Shown here: positions 49,454 to 60,661 of the stretch, piece by piece
How positions within the stretch are numbered: the stretch's first letter is position 1
Layout of the letters: every line of letters begins with the position of its first letter
Source: Candidatus Bipolaricaulis anaerobius
GTDB taxonomy: Bacteria; Bipolaricaulota; Bipolaricaulia; Bipolaricaulales; Bipolaricaulaceae
Length of the DNA: 64,000 bases
NCBI RefSeq assembly: GCF_900465355.1
Contig: NZ_LS483254.1
Span: 1,260,339-1,324,338, forward strand
Direction: 5' to 3'
Position numbers and translations under genes: made by a program
The notes under the pieces: generated by a model
What the model was told of the DNA's origin: nothing
Seen by the model: only the letters and a program-made list of their open reading frames with translations
Databases searched by the model: none

Positions 49454-50017
49454 TTAGCTCACCCGCTCCACGTAGGCCCCGGTGCGCGTGTCCACCCGGA
49501 TCACCTCGCCCGTGGTCACGAACAGCGGCACCTTCACCACGAGCCCCGTCTGCAACGTCGCCGGCTTCTCCCCGCCCGTGGCGGTGTCGCCCTTGATCCC
49601 CGGCGGCGCCTCCGTGACCCGCAGGTCCACGAAGTTCGGCGGGACGACCTTCACCATCCGGTCTTGGTAGAATAGGCCCGTGAAATCGAGGCCCTCGACC
49701 AGATAGCCCTTGAACGGCTCGACCACCTCAGCGTCCAGCTCGTACTGTTCGAATGTCTCCTTGTCCATGAACGTGTACTTGCCCCCGGACTGGTAGAGGT
49801 ACTGGAGGATCCGCGTCTCGAGGTACGCGGTCTCCAGGTTATCGGAATCCTTGAGGGTCTTCGAGATGACCCGCCCCGTGCGCAGGTCCTTCATCTTGGC
49901 CCGCACGAATGCCCCGCCGCGCCCCAGCTTGACGTGCTCGAACTCGGTCACCTCGTACAGCTCGCCGTCCATGATGAGGGTCATCCCGCGTGAGATCTCG
50001 CCAATGGAAATGCCCAT
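49454..50017 (-). CDS. efp: Translation elongation factor P
   Basis: EF-P of 187 residues with all three OB-type domains: EISRGMTLIMDGELYEV, the tip loop EHVKLGRGGAF, and the C-terminal KGDTATGGEKPATLQTGLVVKVPLFV signature. EF-P rescues ribosomes stalled at polyproline. The tip residue is R33, where lysine is more common. It leads the efp-asp23-asp23-amaP-nusB-PHP unit from a recognisable promoter, with GAGGAGG before the ATG. Confidence 0.95.
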   Translation of the reverse strand: MGISIGEISRGMTLIMDGELYEVTEFEHVKLGRGGAFVRAKMKDLRTGRVISKTLKDSDNLETAYLETRILQYLYQSGGKYTFMDKETFEQYELDAEVVEPFKGYLVEGLDFTGLFYQDRMVKVVPPNFVDLRVTEAPPGIKGDTATGGEKPATLQTGLVVKVPLFVTTGEVIRVDTRTGAYVERVS

Positions 50018-50039
50018 TCAATGCCTCCTCAGTCCGCCC

Positions 50040-50068
50040 TTTATACCCCGCCCCTTGCGCGGACACAA
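50040..50068 (-). promoter_or_regulatory. Promoter of the efp unit
   Basis: TTGTGT (50063-50068) and TATAAA (50040-50045) are 17 bases apart on the minus strand, about 22 bases before the efp ATG, which has its own ribosome site. Confidence 0.55.
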
Positions 50069-50190
50069 CCGCGGCCAGGGCCGCGCGGGACAGAGGTGCG
50101 CGGACGGCGCCCCCAACCTCCCCTGCCGGAGCGACACCGTGCCCCTCCCTCAGGCAAGGGCGGCCCACGATCCTGACCCAGGCCCGATGA

Positions 50191-50655
50191 TCAGCCCCGG
50201 CGAAGGATGCGCTTCCCGAACGTGACGGTGCGGTCGAGGGCCACGTGCAGGAGTTGGGGGAGGTAGAGCCCCCCCAGCACGGGGAGCGCCGATCCCCACG
50301 GGATCGCTCGGGGAAAGGGGACGCCCCCTACCACGTGAAGGAGCCCCCACCCGAGCCCTCCGAGCGCGGCGAGGTACAGGACGCGGGTCAGGGGACCGAG
50401 GAAGAGGGAGTGGGAGATCCCGCGGTGCCGGAACAGGGCGGCGTAGGGGCGCCACAGAAAGCGTGCCCCCCGCCAGCGGCGGGAGGCATCGCTCCGTACG
50501 AGATCGAGGTCCGGCGAGAGGAACAGGCTCCCTACGATGTAGCCCCCAGTGAAGAAGAGGAGCGGGGCCCGGTCCGCACCAGCCGCCGCCCCGAGGGCGA
50601 CCCAGCCGGGGAGCGTCCCCAGCTCGAACGCGAGGTGGGCCTTCCCGCGGGGCAT
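50191..50655 (-). CDS. DUF2227 family protein (putative metal-binding membrane protein)
   Basis: The 154-residue protein has GSLFLSPDLDL, RHRGISHSLFLGPLTR and LHVALDRTVTF, the D/H motifs of DUF2227, which resembles the YdjM/DUF457 membrane-bound metal-dependent hydrolases. Three or four hydrophobic stretches are present. The function is unknown. It lies between clp and efp with gaps of 61 and 173 bases; the latter has the efp promoter and no other gene. Confidence 0.75.
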   Translation of the reverse strand: MPRGKAHLAFELGTLPGWVALGAAAGADRAPLLFFTGGYIVGSLFLSPDLDLVRSDASRRWRGARFLWRPYAALFRHRGISHSLFLGPLTRVLYLAALGGLGWGLLHVVGGVPFPRAIPWGSALPVLGGLYLPQLLHVALDRTVTFGKRILRRG

Positions 50656-50716
50656 GGGGGACTGTACCTCCCTCCCCGGAACAGGAGCAACCCACCTCGG
50701 TCCGGGGCTCGGCCTC

Positions 50717-53371
<2,655 letters not shown>

Positions 53372-53389
53372 CCTCTCCCCTAACTGGTG

Positions 53390-53415
53390 GGGGGAGGGGA
53401 CGTGGCCCCTCCCCC
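53390..53415 (-). terminator. Hairpin between hsp20 and clp
   Basis: GGGGGAGGGG pairs with CCCCTCCCCC around a 6-base loop. There is no U-run, so it likely reduces but does not stop read-through into clp. Confidence 0.55.
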
Positions 53416-53424
53416 TTGGCTTCT

Positions 53425-53874
53425 TCACTCCACCTTCACGTCGAACACGCCCTCCGCCTCGGGGGCCCGCTTGAGCGGGACCTCGACAATGAGGACGCCA
53501 TTCTCGAACCTGGCCTTGATCCCCTTCTTGTCCTCCGCTTCCTTGGGCAAGGGGAACACGCGCCGGAACGCCCCGTAGCGGCGTCCCATCCGGATGTAGT
53601 TCTCGTCGCGGACCTCCTCGGACCGCTTCACCTCGCCGGTGATGACGAGGCGATCCCCCTCGACCTTGACCTGGACATCGTCCTTCGTCGCCCCTGGAAG
53701 CTCGGTCTCGACGACGAGGTGCTTGTCCTTCACATAGATGTCCGTCTGGCCGAACGCCGGGGCGAGCTCAAGATCCGGGAAGGTCCCGAAGTCCCGCAAC
53801 AGCTCATCCATCACCTGCCCAATCCGGGAAGTGATGGCGAACGGATCTTGCCACAGCATCGGAAGTCTCGCCAT
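53425..53874 (-). CDS. Small heat-shock protein Hsp20 (alpha-crystallin family)
   Basis: The 149-residue protein has an alpha-crystallin domain (about 42-135) with DIYVKDKHLVVETELPG, GEVKRSEEVRDENYIRMGRRYGAFRRVFPLP and ARFENGVLIVEVPL, followed by a short tail. It would hold unfolding proteins for refolding, probably with the Clp ATPase next door. A strong promoter, a CIRCE-like palindrome and AAGGAGG lie upstream, so heat-shock control is likely. Confidence 0.94.
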   Translation of the reverse strand: MARLPMLWQDPFAITSRIGQVMDELLRDFGTFPDLELAPAFGQTDIYVKDKHLVVETELPGATKDDVQVKVEGDRLVITGEVKRSEEVRDENYIRMGRRYGAFRRVFPLPKEAEDKKGIKARFENGVLIVEVPLKRAPEAEGVFDVKVE

Positions 53875-53889
53875 AGTACCACCTCCTTT

Positions 53890-53916
53890 TTAGCAGTCAC
53901 CGCTATTGACTGCCAG
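53890..53916 (-). promoter_or_regulatory. CIRCE-like heat-shock operator
   Basis: TTAGCAGTC-N9-GACTGCCAG differs from the HrcA operator CIRCE (TTAGCACTC-N9-GAGTGCTAA) by one symmetric change in the core plus two outer bases. It lies between the -10 box and the hsp20 start, the usual place for CIRCE. Confidence 0.6.
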
Positions 53917-53944
53917 ATTATAGCACGCTGCGGCGGGGTGTCAA
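53917..53944 (-). promoter_or_regulatory. hsp20-clp promoter
   Basis: TTGACA (53939-53944) and TATAAT (53917-53922), both consensus, are 16 bases apart on the minus strand. It is the best sigma-70-type promoter in the window. Confidence 0.85.
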
Positions 53945-53991
53945 GGCCCGCCAGCGGGACGGGGGGCGTACGGGAGGGGTAGCGCTGCTCC

Positions 53992-55479
53992 TCAGGCGTC
54001 CGGGGCCCAGTGCCGCGCTCGGTCCACGGCCCGGCGCCAGCCCGTGAGCCAGCTCCCCCGCTCCGGGACGTGGGAGCGGGGCGAGAAGCGGGAGAGCGCG
54101 GTGGGCAGCGCCCGCACGGCGGCGGGCTCGGGCCACCACCCGGCGGAAAGCCCGGCCGCCAGGGCCGCGCCGCGCGCGGTCATCTCCCCCTCCGCCGGCC
54201 GGACCACGGGGATCCCGAGGAGGTCAGCCTGGAACTGGCACAGAAACGCATTCCGCGCTGCCCCTCCGTCCACGCGGAGCTCGGCCAAGGTCACCCCCGC
54301 GTCGGCCTCCATCGCCCGGACGACGTCGTAGGTTTGGTACGCGATCGCCTCCAGGGCCGCCCGCACAAGGTGGGCCCGGACCGTGCCCCGGGTGAGGCCG
54401 ACGATCGTACCCCGCGCGTGGGGATCCCAGTACGGGGCCCCCAGCCCGGTCAACGCGGGCACGAAGTACACCCCATCGGTAGAGGGGATCGTCTGGGCGA
54501 GGGCCTCGCTCTGGGCGACGTCGCCGATGATCCCGAGCCCATCCCGCAGCCACTGGAGCGCGGCCCCCGCCACGAACACCGCCCCCTCGAGCGCGTAGCG
54601 GACCTCCCCCGCCATGGCGTAGGCCACGGTGGTGAGGAGGCCGTGACGGCTCACCACCGGCTCGCCCCCCACGTTCATGAGGAGGAACGCCCCAGTGCCC
54701 CAGGTGACCTTCGCCTCCCCAGCCTCAACCGCAGCGTGTCCGAACAGGGCTGCCTGCTGGTCTCCGAGGACCCCTCCCACCGGGACGGGCGCCCCCAGGA
54801 AGTCAGGCCGCGTGCGTCCGAACACGGATACGCTCGGCCGGATCTCGGGCAGACACGCCTCCGGAACCCCAAACAGGTCCCGGAGCCCCGGGTCCCAGCT
54901 CCCGGCCCGGAGGTCGTAGAGGAGGGTGCGCGAGGCGTTGGTGGGATCGGTGGCGTGGATCCCGGCGAGGTTCCACAGGAGCCACGCGTCCACCGTGCCG
55001 ACGAGGGCCTCCCCCCGCGCGGCCCTCTCCCGCAATCCCGGGACGTGGTCGAGGAGCCAAGCGATCTTCGTCGCCGAGAAGTAGGGATCCAAGGGGAGCC
55101 CCGTCTTCTTCCGTACCCACGCCTCGTGCCCCTCCTCCCGCAGCCGCTCGCACAACGGGGCGGTGCGGCGGTCCTGCCATACGATCGCCGGGCCAAGCGG
55201 CCGTCCCGTGCGGTCCCAGGCGACGACCGTCTCCCGCTGGTTCGTGATCCCGAGGGCGACGAGGTCCGCGGGCGAGAGGCGCGCCTGGGCGAGGGCACGG
55301 GAGGAGACGTCCTGGGCCGCGGCAACGAGGAGCGCCGGATCCTGCTCCACCCACCCCGGGCGGGGGTAGTGGAGGGGGAGCTCCCGGTACGCCGCAGCGA
55401 CGGGCCGGAGCCCTCGGTCGTAGACCACGCACCTCACCCCGGTCGTGCCGAGGTCGAGCGCCCCCACGTAGTCCGCCAT
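53992..55479 (-). CDS. glpK: Glycerol kinase
   Basis: This FGGY kinase (495 residues) phosphorylates glycerol to sn-glycerol 3-phosphate. Motifs: GALDLGTTGVRCVVYD, ALGITNQRETVVAWDR, GPAIVWQDRRT, DPTNASRTLLYD, GDQQAALFGHA, WGTGAFLLMN and FVPALTGLGAPYWDP, all typical of GlpK. ATG at 55479 is preferred to a GTG two codons earlier. It ends a run of genes linked to glycerol phosphate use. Confidence 0.93.
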   Translation of the reverse strand: MADYVGALDLGTTGVRCVVYDRGLRPVAAAYRELPLHYPRPGWVEQDPALLVAAAQDVSSRALAQARLSPADLVALGITNQRETVVAWDRTGRPLGPAIVWQDRRTAPLCERLREEGHEAWVRKKTGLPLDPYFSATKIAWLLDHVPGLRERAARGEALVGTVDAWLLWNLAGIHATDPTNASRTLLYDLRAGSWDPGLRDLFGVPEACLPEIRPSVSVFGRTRPDFLGAPVPVGGVLGDQQAALFGHAAVEAGEAKVTWGTGAFLLMNVGGEPVVSRHGLLTTVAYAMAGEVRYALEGAVFVAGAALQWLRDGLGIIGDVAQSEALAQTIPSTDGVYFVPALTGLGAPYWDPHARGTIVGLTRGTVRAHLVRAALEAIAYQTYDVVRAMEADAGVTLAELRVDGGAARNAFLCQFQADLLGIPVVRPAEGEMTARGAALAAGLSAGWWPEPAAVRALPTALSRFSPRSHVPERGSWLTGWRRAVDRARHWAPDA

Positions 55480-55487
55480 CGCCACCC

Positions 55488-56588
55488 CTAGAGGGGAAGC
55501 CCCGCCAGGCCCAGCTCGGCCTGGATCAGCTTCAGCTCTCGCTGCAAGGCGGGCGTGATCGGCACCCCCTCCCGGAGGATCCGCTCGCTTTGGGCGTGGG
55601 CCTTCTCCCCCGCGGTGTAGATCCGCTCAGCGCCAGGGGCCAGCTCGGCCCCGCGGAGCTCCCGCAGGATCCCCCCCGCCGTGGCGCGGAACTCATCGAG
55701 GGGGACGAACTGCTCGATCGCCACCGCCACGAAGAAGTGGGCCAGGCGATGGGGCCGGGGCGTCCCGTCCCTGTCCATCCCTGACAGGGCCCACAGGAAC
55801 GATCCCGCGGAGAGCCCGGCACACAGGATCTCTACCATCGTCGCCAGGCCGTACCCCTTGTGCCCCCCCATCTCCTCCCCCGCCCCGCCGAGGGGGAGGA
55901 GGGCGTAGAGCTCCTTGGGGATCCCCTGGAGGATCGCCGTCGTATCCGTGGCGAGGTTCCCCTCCCGGTCCACGACCCACCCCGCCGGCGTCGGCTTCCC
56001 CTCCCGGGCGAGGACCTCGATCTTCCCCCGCTGGGTGATGGAGGTCGCGGCGTCGAAGCAGAACGGGAACGGCTCATCGGTGGGGCAGGCGAAGGCAATG
56101 GGGTTCGTGCCGAGCATCGGCTCGACGGAGAACGTGGGGGCAACCGAGGGCCGGGCGTTGGTGAACGAGAGCCCGATCATCCCTTCTCGCACCGCCATCA
56201 GGGCGTAGTACCCGGCGATCCCGTAGTGGGAGGAGTTGCGCACCGCCACCGCCCCCAGGCCGTACTGGCTGGCCTTGGCGATGGCGAGGGTCATCGCCCG
56301 ATGGGCGATCGGGTGGCCGAGGCTCGTGTGGCCGTCCACGACGGCGGTGGTGGGCCCCTCCCCCACGACCTCGAACCGGACCTGGGGGGAGATGATCCCC
56401 TTCCTGATCCAGTCGTAGTACATCTTGAGACGGGACACACCGTGGGACTCGATCCCCCGGAGGTCGGAGGCGAGCAGGACCTCGGCCGCGATCGCGGCGT
56501 CCTCAGGCGCAGTGCCGACCCCGACGAACACGTCCCGCACGAACCGGCGAAGATCCTCCACCGGAACCATCACTGTCCGTTCACGCAT
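55488..56588 (-). CDS. Malate/L-lactate dehydrogenase (Ldh2 family) oxidoreductase
   Basis: This NAD(P)-dependent enzyme of the Ldh2/YlbC/AllD family has DLRGIESHGVSRLKMY, GAVAVRNSSHYGIAGYYALMA, GTNPIAFACPT and GGHKGYGLATMVEILCAGLSAG. It would interconvert a 2-oxoacid and a 2-hydroxyacid; which one cannot be told. Three starts lie within nine bases; 56588 has AGAGG at 9 bases. Its start overlaps the HAD gene end. Confidence 0.87.
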   Translation of the reverse strand: MRERTVMVPVEDLRRFVRDVFVGVGTAPEDAAIAAEVLLASDLRGIESHGVSRLKMYYDWIRKGIISPQVRFEVVGEGPTTAVVDGHTSLGHPIAHRAMTLAIAKASQYGLGAVAVRNSSHYGIAGYYALMAVREGMIGLSFTNARPSVAPTFSVEPMLGTNPIAFACPTDEPFPFCFDAATSITQRGKIEVLAREGKPTPAGWVVDREGNLATDTTAILQGIPKELYALLPLGGAGEEMGGHKGYGLATMVEILCAGLSAGSFLWALSGMDRDGTPRPHRLAHFFVAVAIEQFVPLDEFRATAGGILRELRGAELAPGAERIYTAGEKAHAQSERILREGVPITPALQRELKLIQAELGLAGLPL

Positions 56589-57390
56589 CTTCATCACCTC
56601 TGTTGAGTTCGCGATCGAGCCGCGGCAGGTCCCCGATCCCCTCGATCACGTGGTCGGGCTGAACGGGGGACGACGCGAGGTCGCGGCGGTGGGTCACCCC
56701 GGTCAGGGTTAGGATGGCCAACAGCCCGTGGTCCTTGGCCATGCGGATGTCCGTCTCCAGGCGGTCGCCGACCAGCGCGCACCGCTCCGGGGGGAGGCCG
56801 AGGGTGGCCAGGGCGAGCTCGACCATGTGGGGAGACGGTTTTCCGAACACGCGCTCCACCTCACGCCCCGTCGTCGCCGCGAGGGCCGCGATCACCGCCG
56901 CTGCATCAGGGATCTCCCCTCCCTCCACCGGACAGGTGCGATCCGGATTGGTGGCGTAGAAGTGGGCGCCGCGCCGCAAAGCCTGGAACGCGATATCGAG
57001 TTTGCGGTAGTCGAACGTGCGGTCGAATGCGGCGATCACGTACTCGATTTTCCTCGGATCCTCACAGAGCACGAGGCCAGCGCGGCAAAGCTCCACCAGG
57101 AGGGGCAGTTCCCCGATGGCGAACACCTTGGCGCCCGGGGCCTCCCGGGAGAGGTGCTGGGCCAGGACATAGGAGGAGTTGATCACCTCGTCCTCTTGGG
57201 CGGGAATCCCGAGCGAACTGAGCTTCTCGGCGTAATCCTGGCGAGAGGAGAGGGGTTTGTTCGAGAGGAACAGGACCTTCCGCCCCAGCTCCCGCAGGTG
57301 GGCGATCGCCCGATCGGCGCCAGGGATGAGCCTCTCCCCCACGTACACCGTGCCATCCAAATCCAGGAGGTACCCGGCGAGGGCCGTCAT
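56581..57390 (-). CDS. HAD-IIA family phosphatase (NagD/phosphoglycolate-phosphatase-like)
   Basis: The 269-residue HAD hydrolase has motif I YLLDLDGTVYVG, motif II FLSNKPLSSRQDYAEKL, the C2 cap HFYATNPDRTCPVEGGE, and motif IV VFGKPSPHMVELAL with LVGDRLETDIRMAKDHGL. Family members hydrolyse small phosphate esters such as glycerol 3-phosphate, phosphoglycolate or UMP. The neighbourhood favours a glycerol- or sugar-phosphate, by inference. Confidence 0.87.
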   Translation of the reverse strand: MTALAGYLLDLDGTVYVGERLIPGADRAIAHLRELGRKVLFLSNKPLSSRQDYAEKLSSLGIPAQEDEVINSSYVLAQHLSREAPGAKVFAIGELPLLVELCRAGLVLCEDPRKIEYVIAAFDRTFDYRKLDIAFQALRRGAHFYATNPDRTCPVEGGEIPDAAAVIAALAATTGREVERVFGKPSPHMVELALATLGLPPERCALVGDRLETDIRMAKDHGLLAILTLTGVTHRRDLASSPVQPDHVIEGIGDLPRLDRELNRGDEDA

Positions 57391-57472
57391 CGGACCACCG
57401 CCCCACGCGACAAGCTCCCCGCGGTTGCGGGCGCCTCCTCCCCTTCAGGTCGTGGCTCAGCCACCTCGCCCC

Positions 57473-58300
57473 CTATTTCGTGCTCTGCATCGCGATCCCC
57501 TGCGCGAACTGGCGGCGCAATAGGATCAGGATCACCAAGGGGGGGAGCATGATCACGAGGGTGCCCGCCATGATGATGTTCCACTCCGCCGTGGTGCGCT
57601 CGGTGGTGATCAGCATCTTGAGCCCGATCTGGGCGACCCGCATCTTGGGATCAGTAGTGACGATGAGCGGCCACAGGTACTCGTTCCACATGTACACGAA
57701 CTCGATGACGAACAGGGCCGCGATGTTGGTCCGGGAGAGCGGGATCAGCACGTGCCACAGGTACCGCAACGGGCCGGCCCCATCCACCCGCGCCGCATCG
57801 GGCAGCTCATCGGGGACGGTGAGGAAGAATTGGCGGAACAGAAGGAGCCCGGTGGTGCTCGCGAGGTAGGGGATGATGAGGGCGTAGTACGTATTGAGCC
57901 AGCCGAAGCTGGCCATGAGGCCGTAGGCAGGGATGATCCGGACCGGGAGGGGCAGCATCTGGGTGATCATGCAGAGCGGGAAGAGGAGGATCCGGCCGCG
58001 GAAGTGGAAGTGGGTGAAGGCGAATGCAGCGAGGATGGAAAGGAGGATCTTCCCCACGGTCACAGCGAGGGCCACCACGGCGCTGTTCACCATGAGCCGT
58101 CCCAGGTCCACCCGCTGCCACGCCTCGGCCACGTTGGCGAACAACCGGTTCCCCGGGATGAGCTTCGGCGGGAAGGCATAGGCCTCTTGGTGGTTGAGGG
58201 TCCCCATCACGAACGTGAAGTACAGGGGGAAGGCCACGGCGGCGAGGATGAGGATGAGCGTCCCATGCACGCCGATCTTGTATAACGTCTTCTTGCTCAT
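57473..58300 (-). CDS. ABC transporter permease, UgpE type (importer A)
   Basis: Six membrane helices and the EAA loop ELPDAARVDGAGPLRYLWHVLIPLSRTN identify a second-permease subunit of the sugar/glycerol 3-phosphate class. The ATG at 58300 (MSKKTLYK) is chosen because GAGGTGG is nearby; another ATG four codons earlier overlaps the upstream stop. Importer A comprises this gene, the UgpA-type permease and the binding protein. Confidence 0.88.
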   Translation of the reverse strand: MSKKTLYKIGVHGTLILILAAVAFPLYFTFVMGTLNHQEAYAFPPKLIPGNRLFANVAEAWQRVDLGRLMVNSAVVALAVTVGKILLSILAAFAFTHFHFRGRILLFPLCMITQMLPLPVRIIPAYGLMASFGWLNTYYALIIPYLASTTGLLLFRQFFLTVPDELPDAARVDGAGPLRYLWHVLIPLSRTNIAALFVIEFVYMWNEYLWPLIVTTDPKMRVAQIGLKMLITTERTTAEWNIIMAGTLVIMLPPLVILILLRRQFAQGIAMQSTK

Positions 58301-58308
58301 CGCCCACC

Positions 58309-59196
58309 TCATCGGCTGTACTCCGCCCGTCGGGTGGTCACCCGCAGCTGGAACAAGGCCATCGCCGCCACCATGAGGAACAGGAGCACGGACTGGGCCG
58401 CGGCGTAGTTGACCCGCAGGCGGATGAACCCATCCCGGTACAGCTTGTACACGAGGATCTCCGTGGCCCCGCCCGGTCCGCCTTGGGTTAGGATGTCGAT
58501 CAGGCCGAACACCTGGAAGAAGGCGTAGATCGTGTTCGTAAAGAGAAGGAACGCCGTTGTGGGGGAGAGCATCGGAAACGTGATGCGCCAGAACGTGCGC
58601 CACGGGCTGGCCCCATCCACCCGCGCTGCCTCCTCGAATTCCTTGGGCACGTTCTGGAGCCCGGCGATGTAGAAGCAAATGTTGTAGCCAAGCATATTCC
58701 ACACCGCGGCAGCGGAGGCGATGAGGAGGGCTGGGGTCCCGCTGACCCTCATGTTGATCCGGTACCCGGTCAGCTGCTCAATGAGGTACGTCCCAAGGCC
58801 TACCGACGGGTCGAACAGGAGGGCCCAGATGATCCCGGCCACGGCCGGGGACAGGGCGTACGTCCAGATGAACGCCACCTGGTAGAACCCAACCCCCCGG
58901 ATCTTCCTCGTGACGAGGATGGCGATGGCAAGCGACAACGCAAGCCCCCCCCCGATCACCAGGGCAGCGAACGCGAGGGTGGTGAGGAGGCTCTGCACGT
59001 ACTCGGGCGCGGAGAAGAGCTGAGCGTAGTTATCCAGGCCCACGAACAGCGTCGTGGTCCCGAACGGGGAGGTTCGGTAGAAGGACTGCTGGACCGCCAT
59101 GGCGAACGGTACAACGAGGAACACGATGATGACGGCGATGGACGGGAGTATCAGGACATAGGGAAGCAGCCGGTACCCGGGAAACCTGGCCTCCAC
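58309..59196 (-). CDS. ABC transporter permease, UgpA type (importer A)
   Basis: The 295-residue protein has the first helix at about 10-32 and the EAA loop EFEEAARVDGASPWRTFWRITFPML, plus the UgpA-like GGPGGATEILVYKLYRDGF. Starting with GTG at 59196 places AAAGGAGA 5-6 bases upstream. It closely resembles the permease of importer B. Confidence 0.88.
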   Translation of the reverse strand: MEARFPGYRLLPYVLILPSIAVIIVFLVVPFAMAVQQSFYRTSPFGTTTLFVGLDNYAQLFSAPEYVQSLLTTLAFAALVIGGGLALSLAIAILVTRKIRGVGFYQVAFIWTYALSPAVAGIIWALLFDPSVGLGTYLIEQLTGYRINMRVSGTPALLIASAAAVWNMLGYNICFYIAGLQNVPKEFEEAARVDGASPWRTFWRITFPMLSPTTAFLLFTNTIYAFFQVFGLIDILTQGGPGGATEILVYKLYRDGFIRLRVNYAAAQSVLLFLMVAAMALFQLRVTTRRAEYSR

Positions 59197-59217
59197 ATGA
59201 TCTCCTTTAGGTAGAAC

Positions 59218-59249
59218 GCACCGGGGCAGGAGCGTCCCTGCCCCGGTGC
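59218..59249 (-). terminator. Intercistronic hairpin after binding-protein gene (importer A)
   Basis: GCACCGGGGCAGG pairs perfectly with CCTGCCCCGGTGC around a 6-base loop. It is placed like the hairpins of the other three importers. Confidence 0.65.
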
Positions 59250-59262
59250 TCCCTGGCCGCGC

Positions 59263-60567
59263 CTACTTGATCAACGACCGGTACTCCTCGAGGGCCCGGT
59301 TGGCCTTGGCCGCCGCCTCGGCGAGGGCCTCCTCGGGAGAAAGGGTCCCGGCGCACGCCTTCTCGATCGCCGTCCGGATGTAGTCCCGGATCTCCGGGAA
59401 CGGCCCCAGGCGGGCGCCGAGGGCAGCCGCCGTATCCTGACGTCCAGACAGGATCTGGAGGAACGCCGTGAGGTGGTTCGGGCTTTCCACAAACCACCCC
59501 TCGTCCATGAGCTGTTTCAGGGCCGCATTGGTGGTCGGGAAGTAACCGGTGCCCTTGTGCCAGTAGATGGCCACATCGGTCTGGCTCAGGTACTTCAGGA
59601 ACTCCCACACGGCACGGAGTTCGGCCTCGGACTGGCCCTTGCGGACCCAGAGGCTTGAGCCCCCAATCACCGAGTTGCCCGACGGCTCGTCAGCAAACCG
59701 GGGTAGGAAGCTCGTGCCCACCTCAAACTTGCCCAGGGCCGTCTTGAGGATCCCGTCCAGGGACGAGGTGGACTGGAGGAGCATCGAGATCTTCCCCGCG
59801 GTGAACGCGGCGTTGGCGTCGTACTCCGGCCCGCCGTAGAGGAAGATCCCCTTCTGGGAAAGCCTTGTCCAGGTCTCGAACAGCTTCACGCTGAACGCAT
59901 CCGGCCAGGTGACCCTCGTGGAGAGATCGGCCCGCCCGTTCTCGTTGTCGGCGTAGAGGTAGTTGTGGAGGGCGAGCTCCTGCTCGAAGATACAGTCCGG
60001 CCAACCGAAGGATAGGACGTTGGTCACCACCCCCGCCTGGATCAGCTGCTCCCCGTACTCCTCGACCTCCGCCCAGGTGGTCGGTGGCTTATTCGGATCT
60101 AGCCCGGCCTGGCGGAGATGATCCTTGTTGTAGTAGAGCATGAACGTGGAGGAGCTGAACGGGTAAGGCCAGAGATCCCCATCCACCGAGTAGTAGAGGA
60201 CGATCGGGCGCACGTACTGGGCCCAGTCCCACGTCTCGCCGAGCATCTCCGGGATCTGGTAGACGGGAATGATCGCCCCGGAATCGATCATGGTCTGGGT
60301 GCCGACCTCGTACACCTGGACGAGGTGAGGGGCCGTGCCCGTGCGGTAGCCGGCGATGAACCTGGTGAGGGTCTCCTCATACGTTCCGGTGAACACGGCC
60401 CGCACTTCCACATCGGGATGGGCGGCGTTGAAGTCGGAGACGATCTTCTCCAGGACCTTCAGGCGAGACCCGCTCATCGCGTGCCAGAACTCCACCGTTG
60501 TCTTGGCCTGAGCCAACCCAGCGACCATCAGAACCAACAACCCTGCAATCAACGCCAGACGCTTCAT
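59263..60567 (-). CDS. ABC transporter substrate-binding protein, UgpB-like (importer A)
   Basis: After a signal peptide (MKRLALIAGLLVLMVAGLAQA) comes TVEFWHAMSGSRLKVLEKIVSDFNAAHPDVEV, then VQVYEVGTQTMIDSGAIIPV, YPYPFSSSTFMLYYNKD and GYFPTTNAALKQL, very close to UgpB, the periplasmic binder of glycerol 3-phosphate and glycerophosphodiesters. AAAGGAGG lies before the ATG. The ligand is inferred from the family and from neighbouring glpK and GDPD genes. Confidence 0.88.
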   Translation of the reverse strand: MKRLALIAGLLVLMVAGLAQAKTTVEFWHAMSGSRLKVLEKIVSDFNAAHPDVEVRAVFTGTYEETLTRFIAGYRTGTAPHLVQVYEVGTQTMIDSGAIIPVYQIPEMLGETWDWAQYVRPIVLYYSVDGDLWPYPFSSSTFMLYYNKDHLRQAGLDPNKPPTTWAEVEEYGEQLIQAGVVTNVLSFGWPDCIFEQELALHNYLYADNENGRADLSTRVTWPDAFSVKLFETWTRLSQKGIFLYGGPEYDANAAFTAGKISMLLQSTSSLDGILKTALGKFEVGTSFLPRFADEPSGNSVIGGSSLWVRKGQSEAELRAVWEFLKYLSQTDVAIYWHKGTGYFPTTNAALKQLMDEGWFVESPNHLTAFLQILSGRQDTAAALGARLGPFPEIRDYIRTAIEKACAGTLSPEEALAEAAAKANRALEEYRSLIK

Positions 60568-60661
60568 CGTTCCCTCCTTTTCCTTCACCTGCACTGACCA
60601 GGAACACTCACCGATCGCAGTACCCTCCGCTCTCACCCCCTTGCCTGAAGCCGAGCGGATT

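Noticed and set aside
53372..53424. Independent promoter for the Clp gene
   Set aside because: The 53-base gap is largely a hairpin and has no -10/-35 pair, so read-through from hsp20 is more likely.
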